From: Wenzhouxiangellaceae bacterium
GTDB taxonomy: Bacteria > Pseudomonadota > Gammaproteobacteria > Xanthomonadales > Wenzhouxiangellaceae
Assembly: GCA_028289455.1 (NCBI GenBank)
Contig: JANQPN010000039.1
Span: 1 to 64,000 of the forward strand
Direction of reading: 5' to 3'
DNA: 64,000 nt
Positions 7,936-17,033 of this stretch are shown piece by piece. Numbering within the stretch: the first letter of the stretch is position 1; each line of letters begins with the position of its first letter. A program made the position numbers and the translations under genes. A model generated the notes under the pieces. It ran no database searches, was not told where the DNA came from, and saw nothing but the letters and a program-made list of their open reading frames with translations.

Positions 7936-8586
7936 TTGACCAGCTACCCGGACAACAGACTTCTGAAAACATCATCAGACCGTCAATACCTGTTCAGGGT
8001 CTGGCTGCTGTTGTGCTTTGCCCTGCTGGTTGCCTGTGACAGCAAACCGCTGACGCCATTGCCGGCTGATGCCAGCATACTGGCCTTTGGCGACAGCCTG
8101 ACCAGCGGCTACGGCGTAGACCAGGCCGATAGTTATCCCAGTGTTTTACAAAGCCTGAGCAACCGGCAGGTAATCAATGCCGGCATTTCGGGAGAAACCA
8201 CCAACGAAGGCCTGCGACGATTACCCGAAGTGTTGGACACCACCTCGCCGGGTCTGCTGCTGTTACTGGAAGGCGGCAACGATATTCTTCGCGGTTTGAA
8301 CCTTATCCAAACCAGGAGAAATCTGGCAGCAATGATTGAGCTGGCCGAACAACGTGGTATTCCGGTGGTATTAATCGGCGTACCGGAAAAGAAGCTGTTT
8401 TCAGATACCGCCCCGCTGTATCACGAACTGGCCGAGGAGTATCGGCTGGTATTTGCCGATGACGTTGTAGCCCATCTGCTGCGTGACAGCCGTTACAAAT
8501 CCGATACCATTCATTTCAATGCAACCGGTTACCGCAAACTGGCCGAGCATATTCATGAATTGCTGATTTCAGCAGGTGCGCTGTAA
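7936..8586 (+). CDS. tesA: SGNH/GDSL lipase-thioesterase (TesA-like), probable lipoprotein
   Basis: 216 residues of the GDSL (SGNH) hydrolase family, close to multifunctional acyl-CoA thioesterase I/protease I/lysophospholipase L1. Block I is LAFGDSLTSGYG (nucleophile Ser), the Gly block is NAGISGETTNEGL, the Asn block is EGGNDILRG, and the catalytic Asp/His are in DTIHFNATGYRKLAEHI. The N-terminus is hydrophobic and ends ALLVACDS, a lipobox, so the enzyme is probably periplasmic and lipid-anchored, whereas E. coli TesA is a soluble periplasmic protein. The start used is TTG at 7936, 22 bp after the preceding stop. It has no strong ribosome site, so the exact start is uncertain. Substrates are thioesters or lysophospholipids by family. 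Confidence 0.88.
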   Translation: MTSYPDNRLLKTSSDRQYLFRVWLLLCFALLVACDSKPLTPLPADASILAFGDSLTSGYGVDQADSYPSVLQSLSNRQVINAGISGETTNEGLRRLPEVLDTTSPGLLLLLEGGNDILRGLNLIQTRRNLAAMIELAEQRGIPVVLIGVPEKKLFSDTAPLYHELAEEYRLVFADDVVAHLLRDSRYKSDTIHFNATGYRKLAEHIHELLISAGAL

Positions 8587-8632
8587 CCCGGCCTGTGGTT
8601 ACAATACTTTCAGGCTGATTACTGAAACATCA

Positions 8633-9070
8633 ATGAAAAAAGTATTTACCTTTCTGGCGCTGCTGGTTGCCGGCTATTTCGGCTACCTGCAGACTGAACC
8701 TGGGAACCCATCCGGCAGTGTCCAGCAACTGCAGCAAAGCGATCAACGGCTGGAGCAGGCGTTTCAAAATCGCACCAGCGACCTGCAGATAGCCGGTTCA
8801 GGCCGGGTTACCCGGGTACTCAGCGATGACTTGGAAGGCAGCCGGCACCAGCGCTTTATTCTGACTCTGGCTTCCGGCCAGAGCCTGATGGTTGCGCATA
8901 ACATTGACCTGGCGCCGAGAATCAATGGTTTGCGTGAGGGCGATCAGGTCGATTTTTACGGTGAGTACGAGTGGAATGAACGCGGCGGTGTAATTCACTG
9001 GACCCATCACGACCCCAATAACCGTCACCCGCATGGCTGGCTGAAACATAACGGCAGGACTTATCAGTAG
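8633..9070 (+). CDS. DUF3465 family exported protein
   Basis: 145 residues from the ATG at 8633; the longer frame back into the tesA end has no signal sequence at its start. MKKVFTFLALLVAGYFGYLQ is a signal anchor or uncleaved signal peptide. The rest matches DUF3465: GSGRVTRVLSDDLEGSRHQR, LMVAHNIDLAPRI, GDQVDFYGEYEWNERGGVIH and the hallmark WTHHDPNNRHPHGWLKHNG. The fold is thought to be a small OB-like beta barrel, and the His-rich end could bind metal, but no function is known. It lies 46 bp after tesA and 13 bp before the lipoprotein gene, so the three probably form one transcript. Confidence 0.87.
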   Translation: MKKVFTFLALLVAGYFGYLQTEPGNPSGSVQQLQQSDQRLEQAFQNRTSDLQIAGSGRVTRVLSDDLEGSRHQRFILTLASGQSLMVAHNIDLAPRINGLREGDQVDFYGEYEWNERGGVIHWTHHDPNNRHPHGWLKHNGRTYQ

Positions 9071-9083
9071 AGGTATAGCAGCC

Positions 9084-9593
9084 ATGTTCAACAGACAATC
9101 CATTAACACTGCATCGACCGGGCTGATATTGATCTGCCTGTTGTTGACAGGTTGCAGCGCTGAAAACATTCAACCCTATTCCGAGCAGAACAAAACCCTG
9201 GAACCCGGTAACGGCTGGCTGGCCCTGGCGGTGTTTTCACCCAATGACAGTTTGCAGATGGAGCTGGATTCAGGCGGGGATGGCTATTTATCGCCGGAAT
9301 TTCCGTTCGGCAATTCCTTCAGCCTGGTCCAGCTGCCGGCAGGCGACTACTACGTCGGCGGATTGCGGATAGATTCAGTGCGCTTCCGTTTTGAAAAGCA
9401 GCAGTATAAAGAGACTTATGGCTTTACCATTCGGCCTGATGTTATTAACTATTTCGGCAATATCAAGCTGGTCGGCAACCAGCTTGAACTGAAGGTTTTC
9501 ATGGATGATGTCAGGAAAATAACCGCTGGTTACTACCCAACACTGGTTGAGCAGTTTCCGGTTGAATACACCGGCAATCTGACAGACGAATGA
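9084..9593 (+). CDS. Lipoprotein of unknown function
   Basis: 169 residues. The signal peptide ends ICLLLTGC, a clear lipobox with the acylated Cys near residue 24 and Ser next, which favours the outer membrane. The mature part looks all-beta (GWLALAVFSPNDSLQMELD, FSLVQLPAGDYYVGGLRID, VINYFGNIKLVG). It resembles the small Ig-like lipoproteins in which LPAGxYY introduces a strand, but I do not recognise the family. It is 13 bp downstream of the DUF3465 gene and ends 3 bp before the convergent subtilisin stop. Confidence 0.75.
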   Translation: MFNRQSINTASTGLILICLLLTGCSAENIQPYSEQNKTLEPGNGWLALAVFSPNDSLQMELDSGGDGYLSPEFPFGNSFSLVQLPAGDYYVGGLRIDSVRFRFEKQQYKETYGFTIRPDVINYFGNIKLVGNQLELKVFMDDVRKITAGYYPTLVEQFPVEYTGNLTDE

Positions 9594-9596
9594 CCC

Positions 9597-11111
9597 TTAC
9601 AGGGGCTGATCCTCAAATCCGTCGATCATAAATTCTTCGCTGAGCAGGCTGTTGAACGCAACATCGGTCTGAATTCGTCCAAAACCATAAACGTTGTTGG
9701 GTGAAACATTTGCTGTACCGCCACAGTTCTGTGTGCTGGTCAGCTGTAATGCAGTGTCACGAGTGATTCTTTCCAACTCATCCACATCTCCGATCAAGCT
9801 GGGCTCGGCTGACATCAGCAAGGCAAGGTGTCCCGCTACATGCGGACCGGCCATACTGGTACCGCTGAATACTGCGTAATTATTATTCCGTATAGAAGAG
9901 CGAATGGAAGTACCCGGCGCAGAAATATCCGGCTTCATCCGGTTGGAGCTGTCTGCGGTTACCGGACCTCGGCTACTTGAACCTGCAATGATATCACCAA
10001 TAGTGGTGTTACCCACGGTAAACGATGCATCATAAATAGCTGCCGGCGTGCTGACACTGCTACAGCCGCTGCCGGAATTACCGGCTGATACCACCACCAC
10101 GATACCGGCGGCACGGACATTTTCGACCACAGTCTGCATCACGGTTGGATCGGTACAGCCTTCTGAAGCAGGACAGCCCCAGGAATTATTAATGACATGC
10201 GGCGCCATTGCCGGGTCAGGGTTTTCATCATTTAAATCAGTCGGCGCGATAAACCATTGGAAACACTCCGTATATGTCGCCGGAGTACCGTTACCCTGGT
10301 CCATATTCCGGCAGCCGATCCAGCGTGCGCCCGGTGCCATGCCGATACGATTGGTTCCGCCATCATCACCCACCATGGTACCCATGGTATGCGTACCGTG
10401 GTTGTTGTCATCGCAGGGAAATGCCGAATCCGCACCACAGCTGCCGCCGCCGCTGTGAATGGAATCATGCCAGTTATAATTATGATCAGCCTGAGCACCA
10501 TCCCAGCCACGATAGCTGTTGATCAGCGCCGGATGATCCCATTGATAACCGGTATCCTGCCCGCCGATGATAATCTGCTGGCCGGTCACACCCTGATCCC
10601 AGACTGTCGGTGCACCAACCAGTGAAATGCTTGCTTCAATACTACCCAGGAACTGATTGGAAGCCGGCTCGGCAAACCGGGCGATATCCGCCGCCACAAC
10701 CGGGTTGGCGTGCACATAGGCAATGTCCGGCCGCTGGCTGAGTGCGGCAATAACATCTTGAGAAGCTCTTACCCAGATGGTGTTGTTGATCCAGAAGCTT
10801 TTGTATTCCACTGCCTGACTTTGCAGGTACTGAATCACACCTTGCTGTGACTGGGCTGCAGTGCTGCGCAGCCTGTCGACCACTTCACTGATTCTGGCGG
10901 TTCTCGACGATGCGCCCGGCAGCCCGCTCAAATCCGACTGCGCGTGCATGCGCACAATCACTTCTACCGGATGATCGGCATTCAGCCGCTGCATTACCCA
11001 TGGGGCAACCTTTTGCTGCTGAACATCCACCGCCAGCGCAGATGCGCTCATTAATGCGGTCAGCAGACCAATCCATATCGTCCTGATAATCGTGCCTTTC
11101 GAAGTATGCAT
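9597..11111 (-). CDS. Secreted subtilisin-like serine protease (S8) with inhibitor propeptide
   Basis: 504 residues from the ATG at 11111, which follows AGGA by 5 bases; the adjacent ATG at 11114 is also possible. Signal peptide about 1-27 (GLLTALMSASALA). An I9-like propeptide runs to about 140 (VEVIVRMHAQSDLSGL ... VRASQDVIAALSQRPDIAYV). The catalytic triad is D186 in GGQDTGYQWDHP, H238 in NHGTHTMGT and S419 in FSGTSMAGPHVAGH, with the oxyanion Asn in HVINNSWGC. Several Cys suggest disulphides, fitting an extracellular enzyme. The C-terminus ends FMIDGFEDQPL, carrying the DG(F/Y)E tag also seen on the proteins at 11371 and 27718. It is transcribed divergently from the beta-helix protein. 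Confidence 0.92.
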   Translation of the reverse strand: MHTSKGTIIRTIWIGLLTALMSASALAVDVQQQKVAPWVMQRLNADHPVEVIVRMHAQSDLSGLPGASSRTARISEVVDRLRSTAAQSQQGVIQYLQSQAVEYKSFWINNTIWVRASQDVIAALSQRPDIAYVHANPVVAADIARFAEPASNQFLGSIEASISLVGAPTVWDQGVTGQQIIIGGQDTGYQWDHPALINSYRGWDGAQADHNYNWHDSIHSGGGSCGADSAFPCDDNNHGTHTMGTMVGDDGGTNRIGMAPGARWIGCRNMDQGNGTPATYTECFQWFIAPTDLNDENPDPAMAPHVINNSWGCPASEGCTDPTVMQTVVENVRAAGIVVVVSAGNSGSGCSSVSTPAAIYDASFTVGNTTIGDIIAGSSSRGPVTADSSNRMKPDISAPGTSIRSSIRNNNYAVFSGTSMAGPHVAGHLALLMSAEPSLIGDVDELERITRDTALQLTSTQNCGGTANVSPNNVYGFGRIQTDVAFNSLLSEEFMIDGFEDQPL

Positions 11112-11370
11112 CATTGTCCTGAACCCCGATAAATATTGACTCCAGCCGGTATCCTGAGCAACCGGCCGGTCATTGTCAATTTTTAAACAGTTAACCGCCA
11201 GCTTTATCTCATTACTGAGTGCCGATTCCGGCACATGGATCACCATCTCCACACCGGCCATCAAACATTTTTGAAAATAATTGGCGAACTCTCTGCTGAT
11301 CGTCGTTATAGCAGGTAAACAAGCGCGAAATGGCGTTTGCAATACATCAGATAATGACGGAGATATCGTA

Positions 11371-14211
11371 ATGAAATATGTATTGACAGTCTTAATGATG
11401 CTGGCCACAGCCGCACAGGCACAGACAGTTATCAATGTAGGCGATCACCCTGCCTGTGATTTTCCTTCAGTGCAGGATGCCCTGGACAGCATCCCTGCCA
11501 ATGCAGCAGACGGTGACTACCATATCGAAGTGGCCAATAATACCGTTACGGAGACAGTTGCCATCGATAAATCAGTTGAAATTACCGGTGGCTTCCCGTT
11601 TTGCGGCGGCTCACCTGATCCCGCTCTCAGGCTGGAAATCGACGGTGACAATTTCGCTACCGGGTTTATCGGCAGTGGTTTGCGCATCACCTCACTCAAC
11701 ACCGCCAAAGTGGTTCGTTTGAACAACATCACCATCAGCAACCATGAATCCGGACTCGGCGGCGGTATATCCATGCAGACCATCCTGCCGGAAGCCAATG
11801 TTGAGCTGTATCTGAAAAACGTCAGTCTGATCGGTAACACCGCCATTAATGCGGGCATCGGCGGTGGCTTGCTGATGCAGGGCCCTGGTACTAAAAAACT
11901 GGTGATGCAATCAGTAGCCATCAATCAAAACCGTGCATCCAGAGGCGCGGGGATATTCTGCGAGATCAACAGCGAAATTGAATTCCTGTCCGGTGAGGTT
12001 TCCTCGAATGTTGCTGAATACTTCAGTTCAAGCCCAACCGGTAACAACCCGGACTCGGCACGTGGTGGCGCCTTTTATCTGGAAGACTGTAATTTGACAG
12101 CGGTCAGAGACCCTGACCAGCACAATGCTTCCCGTCTTGTTCAAAACAATGAAGCTTTTCGCGACTATACTCCCTACCCTTTCCAGCCCGGCTTACCCAG
12201 GTTCGGTGGTGCAGGGATATTTGCTATCGATTCAAACATTTTTAGCCCGCAGAATGCACCATTATCCATCGAAAACAATGACGCCTATTTTCTGGGCAGC
12301 GACAATAACAATTACATCTATGAGTTTGACAGTGCAAACGGTGGAGGCATCTTTGCGATTCGTTCAAACATCAACAGCAGTTCCATGCAGCTGGTAGGCA
12401 ATACTGCCCGGCTCGGCGGAGCAATGTATCTGATTGAATCAGAATTAAGCTTGACAGGCGTCATTTCCAGCAGTGTTACCTGCGGTTATGCCAGCCAGGA
12501 AGCCTGTATTTTGATCGCAGACAATGATGCATTTGGGTTTCGTGAAGTCGACGGGCCGTTTTGTGAGCATAATGCAGGTTCAGGGGGCGCCATTTACAGC
12601 ACCCGTTCCGACCTGGATATTGACAGTGTTCTGTTCCGAAACAATACCGCCGGCTATGACGGCGATTCCTGCACACTTGGACTCGATTTTAATATTGGAA
12701 CGGTACGCGGCTCGGCAATTTTTGTAAACGCCGGCACCTCTATGCTGACCAATAATGTGTTTTACCGTAATGGTGGTTATGGCTCAAACGATGTGATCGG
12801 TATTGGTCCCGGATCATCTGCCGCCAACCTGGATCTTGAACTGACTATACGCAACTCAACTTTTGTAGATCATGAGTTAAGCGGATCTGACAATGCCGAG
12901 GATCTCGGTTTCATCAGTCATGAGCCGCGGCTCGGTAGTGAAAGTGGTTATAACTCTGCAAGTATTGTGATTGAAGGTTCCCTGTTCACTGACAATAATG
13001 GAACACTGGCAATGCTGTCGGCAGAAACCAGAGAAATGCTTGAATTGGTTGGAACAGCTGATTCTGCCGCCCGCTGCACCGTGGTTGATGATCCATCTGA
13101 CCTGACCAGACTGAATACCCTGATGGAAACCGATACGCTGATAGACCGCGGTCAGAACCTGGTGGACCCGGCCAACGGTAACTTCAACCTGGATACCGCC
13201 GGTTCTGGTGTGGATTTATGTGACTTCCCCATATTAACCACAGCAACAGTGCTGGATGCTGCCAACCGTCAAAGACCACAGGATACCGCCGGTGCTGACA
13301 ATGGTGGCCTGGTGGATGTCGGCGCGATGGAAGCCAGTGGCGTTGCTGTTCCGTTTTTCGATGTGGTACCGCTGCTGGATATGGTGTCACCGGATGTTGA
13401 TGGCGATCCGCATTTTGAAGCAGTCAATGCAGGCACCCCTGTTACTTTTGAAGTCAGTCTGGGTAACAACGGGCTCAGCTCTGCACCGATCAACACCGGC
13501 TTCCGCTATATCATGCGTGGCGTTGATCCCAGCTCAGTATCAGTGAACCCCAGTGTTGCGTACTTTTGCACCACTGCGCCATTTGCTGAGTATGCCGTTG
13601 AAATTGAGTGCGACCACTTTCTGAGTAACATACTGCCGCAATCCACTACGGGAGCAGTGACCATCAATGCAGTGGCTGACGGAACGCCGGCCATCAGCTT
13701 AAGCTACTTCCAGGCAATCAACGTGACATTCTTGAACGGCGTGGAAGATGCTGTCACCTCAAATAATTTCCTGACCGGTGTTTTATCGGTCACAGGCTCC
13801 GAGCCAACGGCAGACTTATCCATCACCAATGTTGACCTGGTTGATCCGGTGATGCCGGAAGAGATCATCAGCTATGTACTGACCGTGACCAACAATGGTC
13901 CGGCGAATGCGAACGATGTACTGGTTGTCGATGACCTGCCGCCTGAAACCACATTTTTAAGCGAGTCCAGTGTCGGTTTCGATTGTGTGCACAACGCCGG
14001 TACAGTCTTCTGCATGATCCCCATGATGCCATCCGGCTCCAGCCGCACCATGCAGATTAATGTGCTGGCGCCTGATGCAGAACTGGATGTGACCAACAGT
14101 GCATCAGTCAGCGCCAACGAGCCGGATCCGAGTCTTGGTAATAACACCGAGACGGAAGTAACTACTGTGATGATTGATCCGGATATTTTGTTTAGAGATG
14201 GTTATGAGTGA
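11371..14211 (+). CDS. Secreted beta-helix surface protein with DUF11 repeat and C-terminal DGYE tag
   Basis: 946 residues from MKYVLTVLMMLATAAQA (signal peptide); the longer upstream frame is not needed. Residues about 30-640 are a right-handed beta-helix with PMP-like, Gly/Asn-rich turns: GGFPFCGG, GLGGGISMQ, GIGGGLLM, ANGGGIFAI, GSGGAIYS. A choice-of-anchor-Q-type block follows (NRQRPQDTAGADNGGLVDVGAME). A CARDB/Ig-like region comes next, then a DUF11 domain (ADLSITNVDLVDPV ... YVLTVTNNGPANANDV). The last residues are DILFRDGYE. Such proteins are adhesins or exposed surface proteins; the ligand is unknown. The 256-bp gap to the divergent protease gene must hold both promoters. A strong terminator follows at 14256-14281. 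Confidence 0.85.
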   Translation: MKYVLTVLMMLATAAQAQTVINVGDHPACDFPSVQDALDSIPANAADGDYHIEVANNTVTETVAIDKSVEITGGFPFCGGSPDPALRLEIDGDNFATGFIGSGLRITSLNTAKVVRLNNITISNHESGLGGGISMQTILPEANVELYLKNVSLIGNTAINAGIGGGLLMQGPGTKKLVMQSVAINQNRASRGAGIFCEINSEIEFLSGEVSSNVAEYFSSSPTGNNPDSARGGAFYLEDCNLTAVRDPDQHNASRLVQNNEAFRDYTPYPFQPGLPRFGGAGIFAIDSNIFSPQNAPLSIENNDAYFLGSDNNNYIYEFDSANGGGIFAIRSNINSSSMQLVGNTARLGGAMYLIESELSLTGVISSSVTCGYASQEACILIADNDAFGFREVDGPFCEHNAGSGGAIYSTRSDLDIDSVLFRNNTAGYDGDSCTLGLDFNIGTVRGSAIFVNAGTSMLTNNVFYRNGGYGSNDVIGIGPGSSAANLDLELTIRNSTFVDHELSGSDNAEDLGFISHEPRLGSESGYNSASIVIEGSLFTDNNGTLAMLSAETREMLELVGTADSAARCTVVDDPSDLTRLNTLMETDTLIDRGQNLVDPANGNFNLDTAGSGVDLCDFPILTTATVLDAANRQRPQDTAGADNGGLVDVGAMEASGVAVPFFDVVPLLDMVSPDVDGDPHFEAVNAGTPVTFEVSLGNNGLSSAPINTGFRYIMRGVDPSSVSVNPSVAYFCTTAPFAEYAVEIECDHFLSNILPQSTTGAVTINAVADGTPAISLSYFQAINVTFLNGVEDAVTSNNFLTGVLSVTGSEPTADLSITNVDLVDPVMPEEIISYVLTVTNNGPANANDVLVVDDLPPETTFLSESSVGFDCVHNAGTVFCMIPMMPSGSSRTMQINVLAPDAELDVTNSASVSANEPDPSLGNNTETEVTTVMIDPDILFRDGYE

Positions 14212-14255
14212 TCTGTAGTAGTGATTGCAGTGATATTGGATAGATGGCTAGTTAG

Positions 14256-14281
14256 GCAGGCGAGATTAGCTCGCCTGCTTT
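14256..14281 (+). terminator. Intrinsic terminator after the beta-helix protein
   Basis: GCAGGCGAG at 14256-14264 pairs perfectly with CTCGCCTGC at 14270-14278 across a 5-base loop and runs into TTT. The short T-run is the only weak point. It ends the beta-helix transcript; the lipoprotein gene beyond runs the other way. Confidence 0.7.
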
Positions 14282-14387
14282 ACGGTCAGAGCTCAAAGTA
14301 ACGCATCTGCAACTTGGGTGCCCTATACACTCTTAATATTCAAGTGTTGCGGATATCCTGAGAGTTAATGATGTCCTTGCAGTTGTG

Positions 14388-14909
14388 TTATATGGCATCT
14401 AAAAGAACATAGTGTCCATTTTTTTTGAGCGTAAACGGAATAACCTGATGCCCAATTACTCCTGCCGATTCGCTAATTATCTTAACCGAAATTTCTTTTA
14501 ATATACCCTCGATAATACAATCTGAAGACCATCCAAATTCAATCTTTTTTGGCTCTTTTTCACTGGGGTAAAAGGACGCACAAATATTACCATTTGGGGA
14601 TAAGATATTAATATCTCTAACCGGCTCTAGAGTCAAATCTTCGTATATTGAACTTTCTAGCCTTATCAAAAGGTGTGGCAAATAGCTATCGTTACCAATA
14701 TAAAAGTCTAGCGCATAGTTATCTTTTGATAAAAAATATCTTGTTGGGATAATTGTGTTGTTTTTTAAATGTTCAAGCTGTATTTTTCTTCTTTCTATTA
14801 TTTCCATACCATCAATCATGTTAAGTGATATGAAATAGTAGTCATATGATTTATATGAGCATCCTGAAACACTTATTATCAATAAATATATTAATAAGTA
14901 TCTATTCAT
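14388..14909 (-). CDS. AT-rich orphan lipoprotein, immunity-protein-like
   Basis: 173 residues from the ATG at 14909; the frame upstream of it is not a plausible N-terminus. MNRYLLIYLLIISVSGCS is a short signal peptide with lipobox SVSGC. The remainder is predicted beta-rich (NYALDFYIGNDSYLPHLLIRL, NICASFYPSEKEPKKIEFGW). No family is recognised. Base composition is clearly more A/T-rich than the neighbouring genes and the codons are AT-ended, which suggests recent transfer. Its start overlaps by 8 bp (ATGAATAG) the stop of an ORF remnant reading the same way, the arrangement seen for toxin C-termini and their immunity genes. The immunity role is inference from context only. Confidence 0.6.
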   Translation of the reverse strand: MNRYLLIYLLIISVSGCSYKSYDYYFISLNMIDGMEIIERRKIQLEHLKNNTIIPTRYFLSKDNYALDFYIGNDSYLPHLLIRLESSIYEDLTLEPVRDINILSPNGNICASFYPSEKEPKKIEFGWSSDCIIEGILKEISVKIISESAGVIGHQVIPFTLKKNGHYVLLDAI

Positions 14910-15003
14910 AGTGTAAGTATCCAAAAGATTCTTTGGGTACAGGTTTTCCACCGCTAATCGATGCTGAAAAATCAATTGTGGCTCTAGCATCAATCAAAGA
15001 CAC
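14902..15003 (-). pseudogene. Remnant: C-terminal end of an unknown protein overlapping the lipoprotein start
   Basis: A 33-codon open stretch from GTG at 15003 to TAG at 14902-14904. It reads SLIDARATIDFSASISGGKP and then ESFGYLHYE before the stop. Stops TAA, TAA and TGA lie directly upstream in frame, so it is either a tiny gene or, more likely, the cut-off tail of a longer protein such as an effector tip. It overlaps the lipoprotein start by 8 bp, which implies the two were once translated as a coupled pair. Confidence 0.35.
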
Positions 15004-15120
15004 TCATTATTAGTAGCCATTATCCTACACCAACTAAAGAATCACTCCGATAAACTCCAACTTCCCTTCAATTATTCTGGAACCATGTCCATTCTACGTT
15101 CATAACCGGTTTCAACCAGC

Positions 15121-15383
15121 ATGACTCCTTACCTTTGTGCCCACAAAGTATTTTTGTATGGGTTTGATCAATTGACTAGTGGTGATAAACCGCAATCGAA
15201 CGATGCGCGTATCACTTACAGCACCTGTCTGTTCGGTGCTGACACTAGCGTTACCATCGGCGCGGAAAATCTGTTCCACAATGACCCGCCGATCTGACTG
15301 AGCTGATCGTTGAATGGTTACGCCCCTCCACTTACAGGATTTCAGGCCGATTCGTGTTTGCGAGACCGGCCATTCGTGTGTAA
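15121..15383 (+). pseudogene. TonB-dependent receptor C-terminal remnant
   Basis: An open stretch 15121-15297 (59 codons) ends DTSVTIGAENLFHNDPPI and a stop. TIGAxNLFxxxPP is the conserved motif near the end of TonB-dependent outer-membrane receptors. The preceding DARITYSTCLFG fits the strand before it. Family members go on for about 30-50 residues. After the premature stop another frame reads TYRISGRFVFARPAIRV before TAA at 15381-15383, resembling the terminal barrel strand. No plug or barrel body is present, so this is a decayed fragment, not a gene. Confidence 0.55.
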
Positions 15384-15572
15384 CTCACAGATGATTTCAA
15401 CTGCCGGTTTCCCGACGGTGAAATGCAGCAGAAGCCACAACTGTCATTACTACGACCGCTTTCGTCTTAAAAGCCCCGCACCCTGTCCTTATCTGTTTTA
15501 GCAACACGCTATATGTGTTCCGGACGGTGATATCGTGCCACTACGGGGTTTATTTACAGATGGAGAATACTA
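15384..15572. other. Gene-poor gap before the MBL genes
   Basis: No convincing ORF, RNA gene or repeat is seen. The stretch presumably carries the promoter of the downstream metallo-beta-lactamase-fold pair, whose first ATG is preceded by GATGGAGAATACTA (GGAG ribosome site). With 14994-15120 it forms the debris around the two gene remnants. Confidence 0.4.
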
Positions 15573-17027
15573 ATGAGAATGCATCAAGCACTATGCCTGA
15601 TGGTCGGGTTGTCACTGGCCGGCAGCCTGGCAGCACAAAACCTTACCCAACAGAATGTAGAACGTGCACAAGCCATTATCAACAGTGCAGTAGAGGCCTT
15701 CGGCGGCGCAGAACGCCTGAATGCCCTGAATTCACTGACCATTAAAAATGAAACCGTAAACTATGCAACCGGCCAAAGCCGCAACCCCGGACCGCCCTGG
15801 GACCGCAACAGCAACAGCGGCATCAGTGCAGTGGATTTTGAAAACGGCATCTTTGTTAACCGCACACAGGGTGCCGGAGGCGGCTTCGAGTTTGAAACCG
15901 GCACCATTATCAATGGCGAACAAAGCTATCAGCTGAATTTCCGCGCCGGCACCTCTGCCCCTATTGCTGAACCGGATTTCGATACCACCAGCGGCCCGTT
16001 TATTCGGGTAACCCCCGCGCTGCTGATCAAACAGCTGCAGCAACACGCCCGCACGGCCCATTACCTGGGTGAAGCCGAGGTCGACGGCAACCCTCATGAA
16101 GTGGTGGCGTTTTCAATGCAGGTTGGTCCGGCGATCAGCATGTATTTCGATAAACAGACACATATGCTGAATAAAAGTGAACGCATTTTCCCTGGATTCG
16201 GCCTGGTCGAATACCGTTTTTATGATTATTCCTCAATCGGCGGCATTCCATTCAATCAGCGCTTCGCGCTGTTTGTTAATGGCGAAACCAACCTTGAACG
16301 AAACAATACCAGCACGCAGGTGAATGCCGATATCAGCAGCATGACCAGTGTGCCTGATGGACTGAGACAAGTTGCAGCGATCAATCCTAACCCGCTAAGA
16401 CTGCAGGAGTTGACCGATGGTGTCTATCTGGTCGGCGGCAATGGTACCTATGTGATGTTCGTGGAAATGGAGGATTACATCATCGCAGTAGGCGGTACTG
16501 CCGGCATTCCCGACCGGATTGCTGAATTGCGTCAAGTCGTACCTGATAAACCGATACGCTACGGCGTGCTGACTCACCATCATAACGATCATGTACTGGG
16601 TGTGCCGGTCTATGCCGATGAAGGCGCAACCGTTATCGCGGCGACAGCGCATGCCGGTGTGGTCCGTAACGCTGCCGGTGATGACGCAGAACTGAAACTG
16701 GAAACCGTAGAACAGCGTAAAATTCTGGAAGATGACAGCCGCCGGGTGGAAATTATTGATATAGGCCCTACCGCGCATACCGAACATCTGCTGGTGACGT
16801 ATTTGCCTGAGGAAGGCATTTTGTTTGAAGGCGATCATTTTGCCATGCCGGCTGCCGGTCCTGTTCCACCTGCGGTTTCCTCCACCAGGACATTTGCCGA
16901 AGCCATTGCAAAGCACAACCTTGAGGTTTCCACTTTCGTTTCTGCGCACAGTGCGCGTCCCGGTACACCCGAGGATTTACAAACCGCATTGACCACACCG
17001 GTTGCGTCTACCGGCAGCAACAGGTAA
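15573..17027 (+). CDS. Exported metallo-beta-lactamase-fold hydrolase, first of a tandem pair
   Basis: 484 residues with a signal peptide (MVGLSLAGSLAAQ, cut near residue 21). Residues about 30-275 form an N-terminal domain with an outer-membrane-lipoprotein-sorting-like beta sheet (TPALLIKQLQQHARTAHYLG, YRFYDYSSIGGIPFNQRF). The C-terminal half is an MBL domain with VLTHHHNDHVLGVPVYADEG (zinc motif HxHxDH). A further ligand region is EGDHFAMP and a late His is in VSAHSARPG. It acts in the periplasm or outside; the substrate is not evident and the active site is not that of class B beta-lactamases by context. The next gene starts 6 bp on and is a paralogue, so the two are one operon. Confidence 0.85.
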   Translation: MRMHQALCLMVGLSLAGSLAAQNLTQQNVERAQAIINSAVEAFGGAERLNALNSLTIKNETVNYATGQSRNPGPPWDRNSNSGISAVDFENGIFVNRTQGAGGGFEFETGTIINGEQSYQLNFRAGTSAPIAEPDFDTTSGPFIRVTPALLIKQLQQHARTAHYLGEAEVDGNPHEVVAFSMQVGPAISMYFDKQTHMLNKSERIFPGFGLVEYRFYDYSSIGGIPFNQRFALFVNGETNLERNNTSTQVNADISSMTSVPDGLRQVAAINPNPLRLQELTDGVYLVGGNGTYVMFVEMEDYIIAVGGTAGIPDRIAELRQVVPDKPIRYGVLTHHHNDHVLGVPVYADEGATVIAATAHAGVVRNAAGDDAELKLETVEQRKILEDDSRRVEIIDIGPTAHTEHLLVTYLPEEGILFEGDHFAMPAAGPVPPAVSSTRTFAEAIAKHNLEVSTFVSAHSARPGTPEDLQTALTTPVASTGSNR

Positions 17028-17033
17028 ATAATT

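Noticed and set aside
10048..10625. Open frames opposite the subtilisin gene
   Set aside because: They run antisense to the well supported catalytic region, have odd composition and no homology features.
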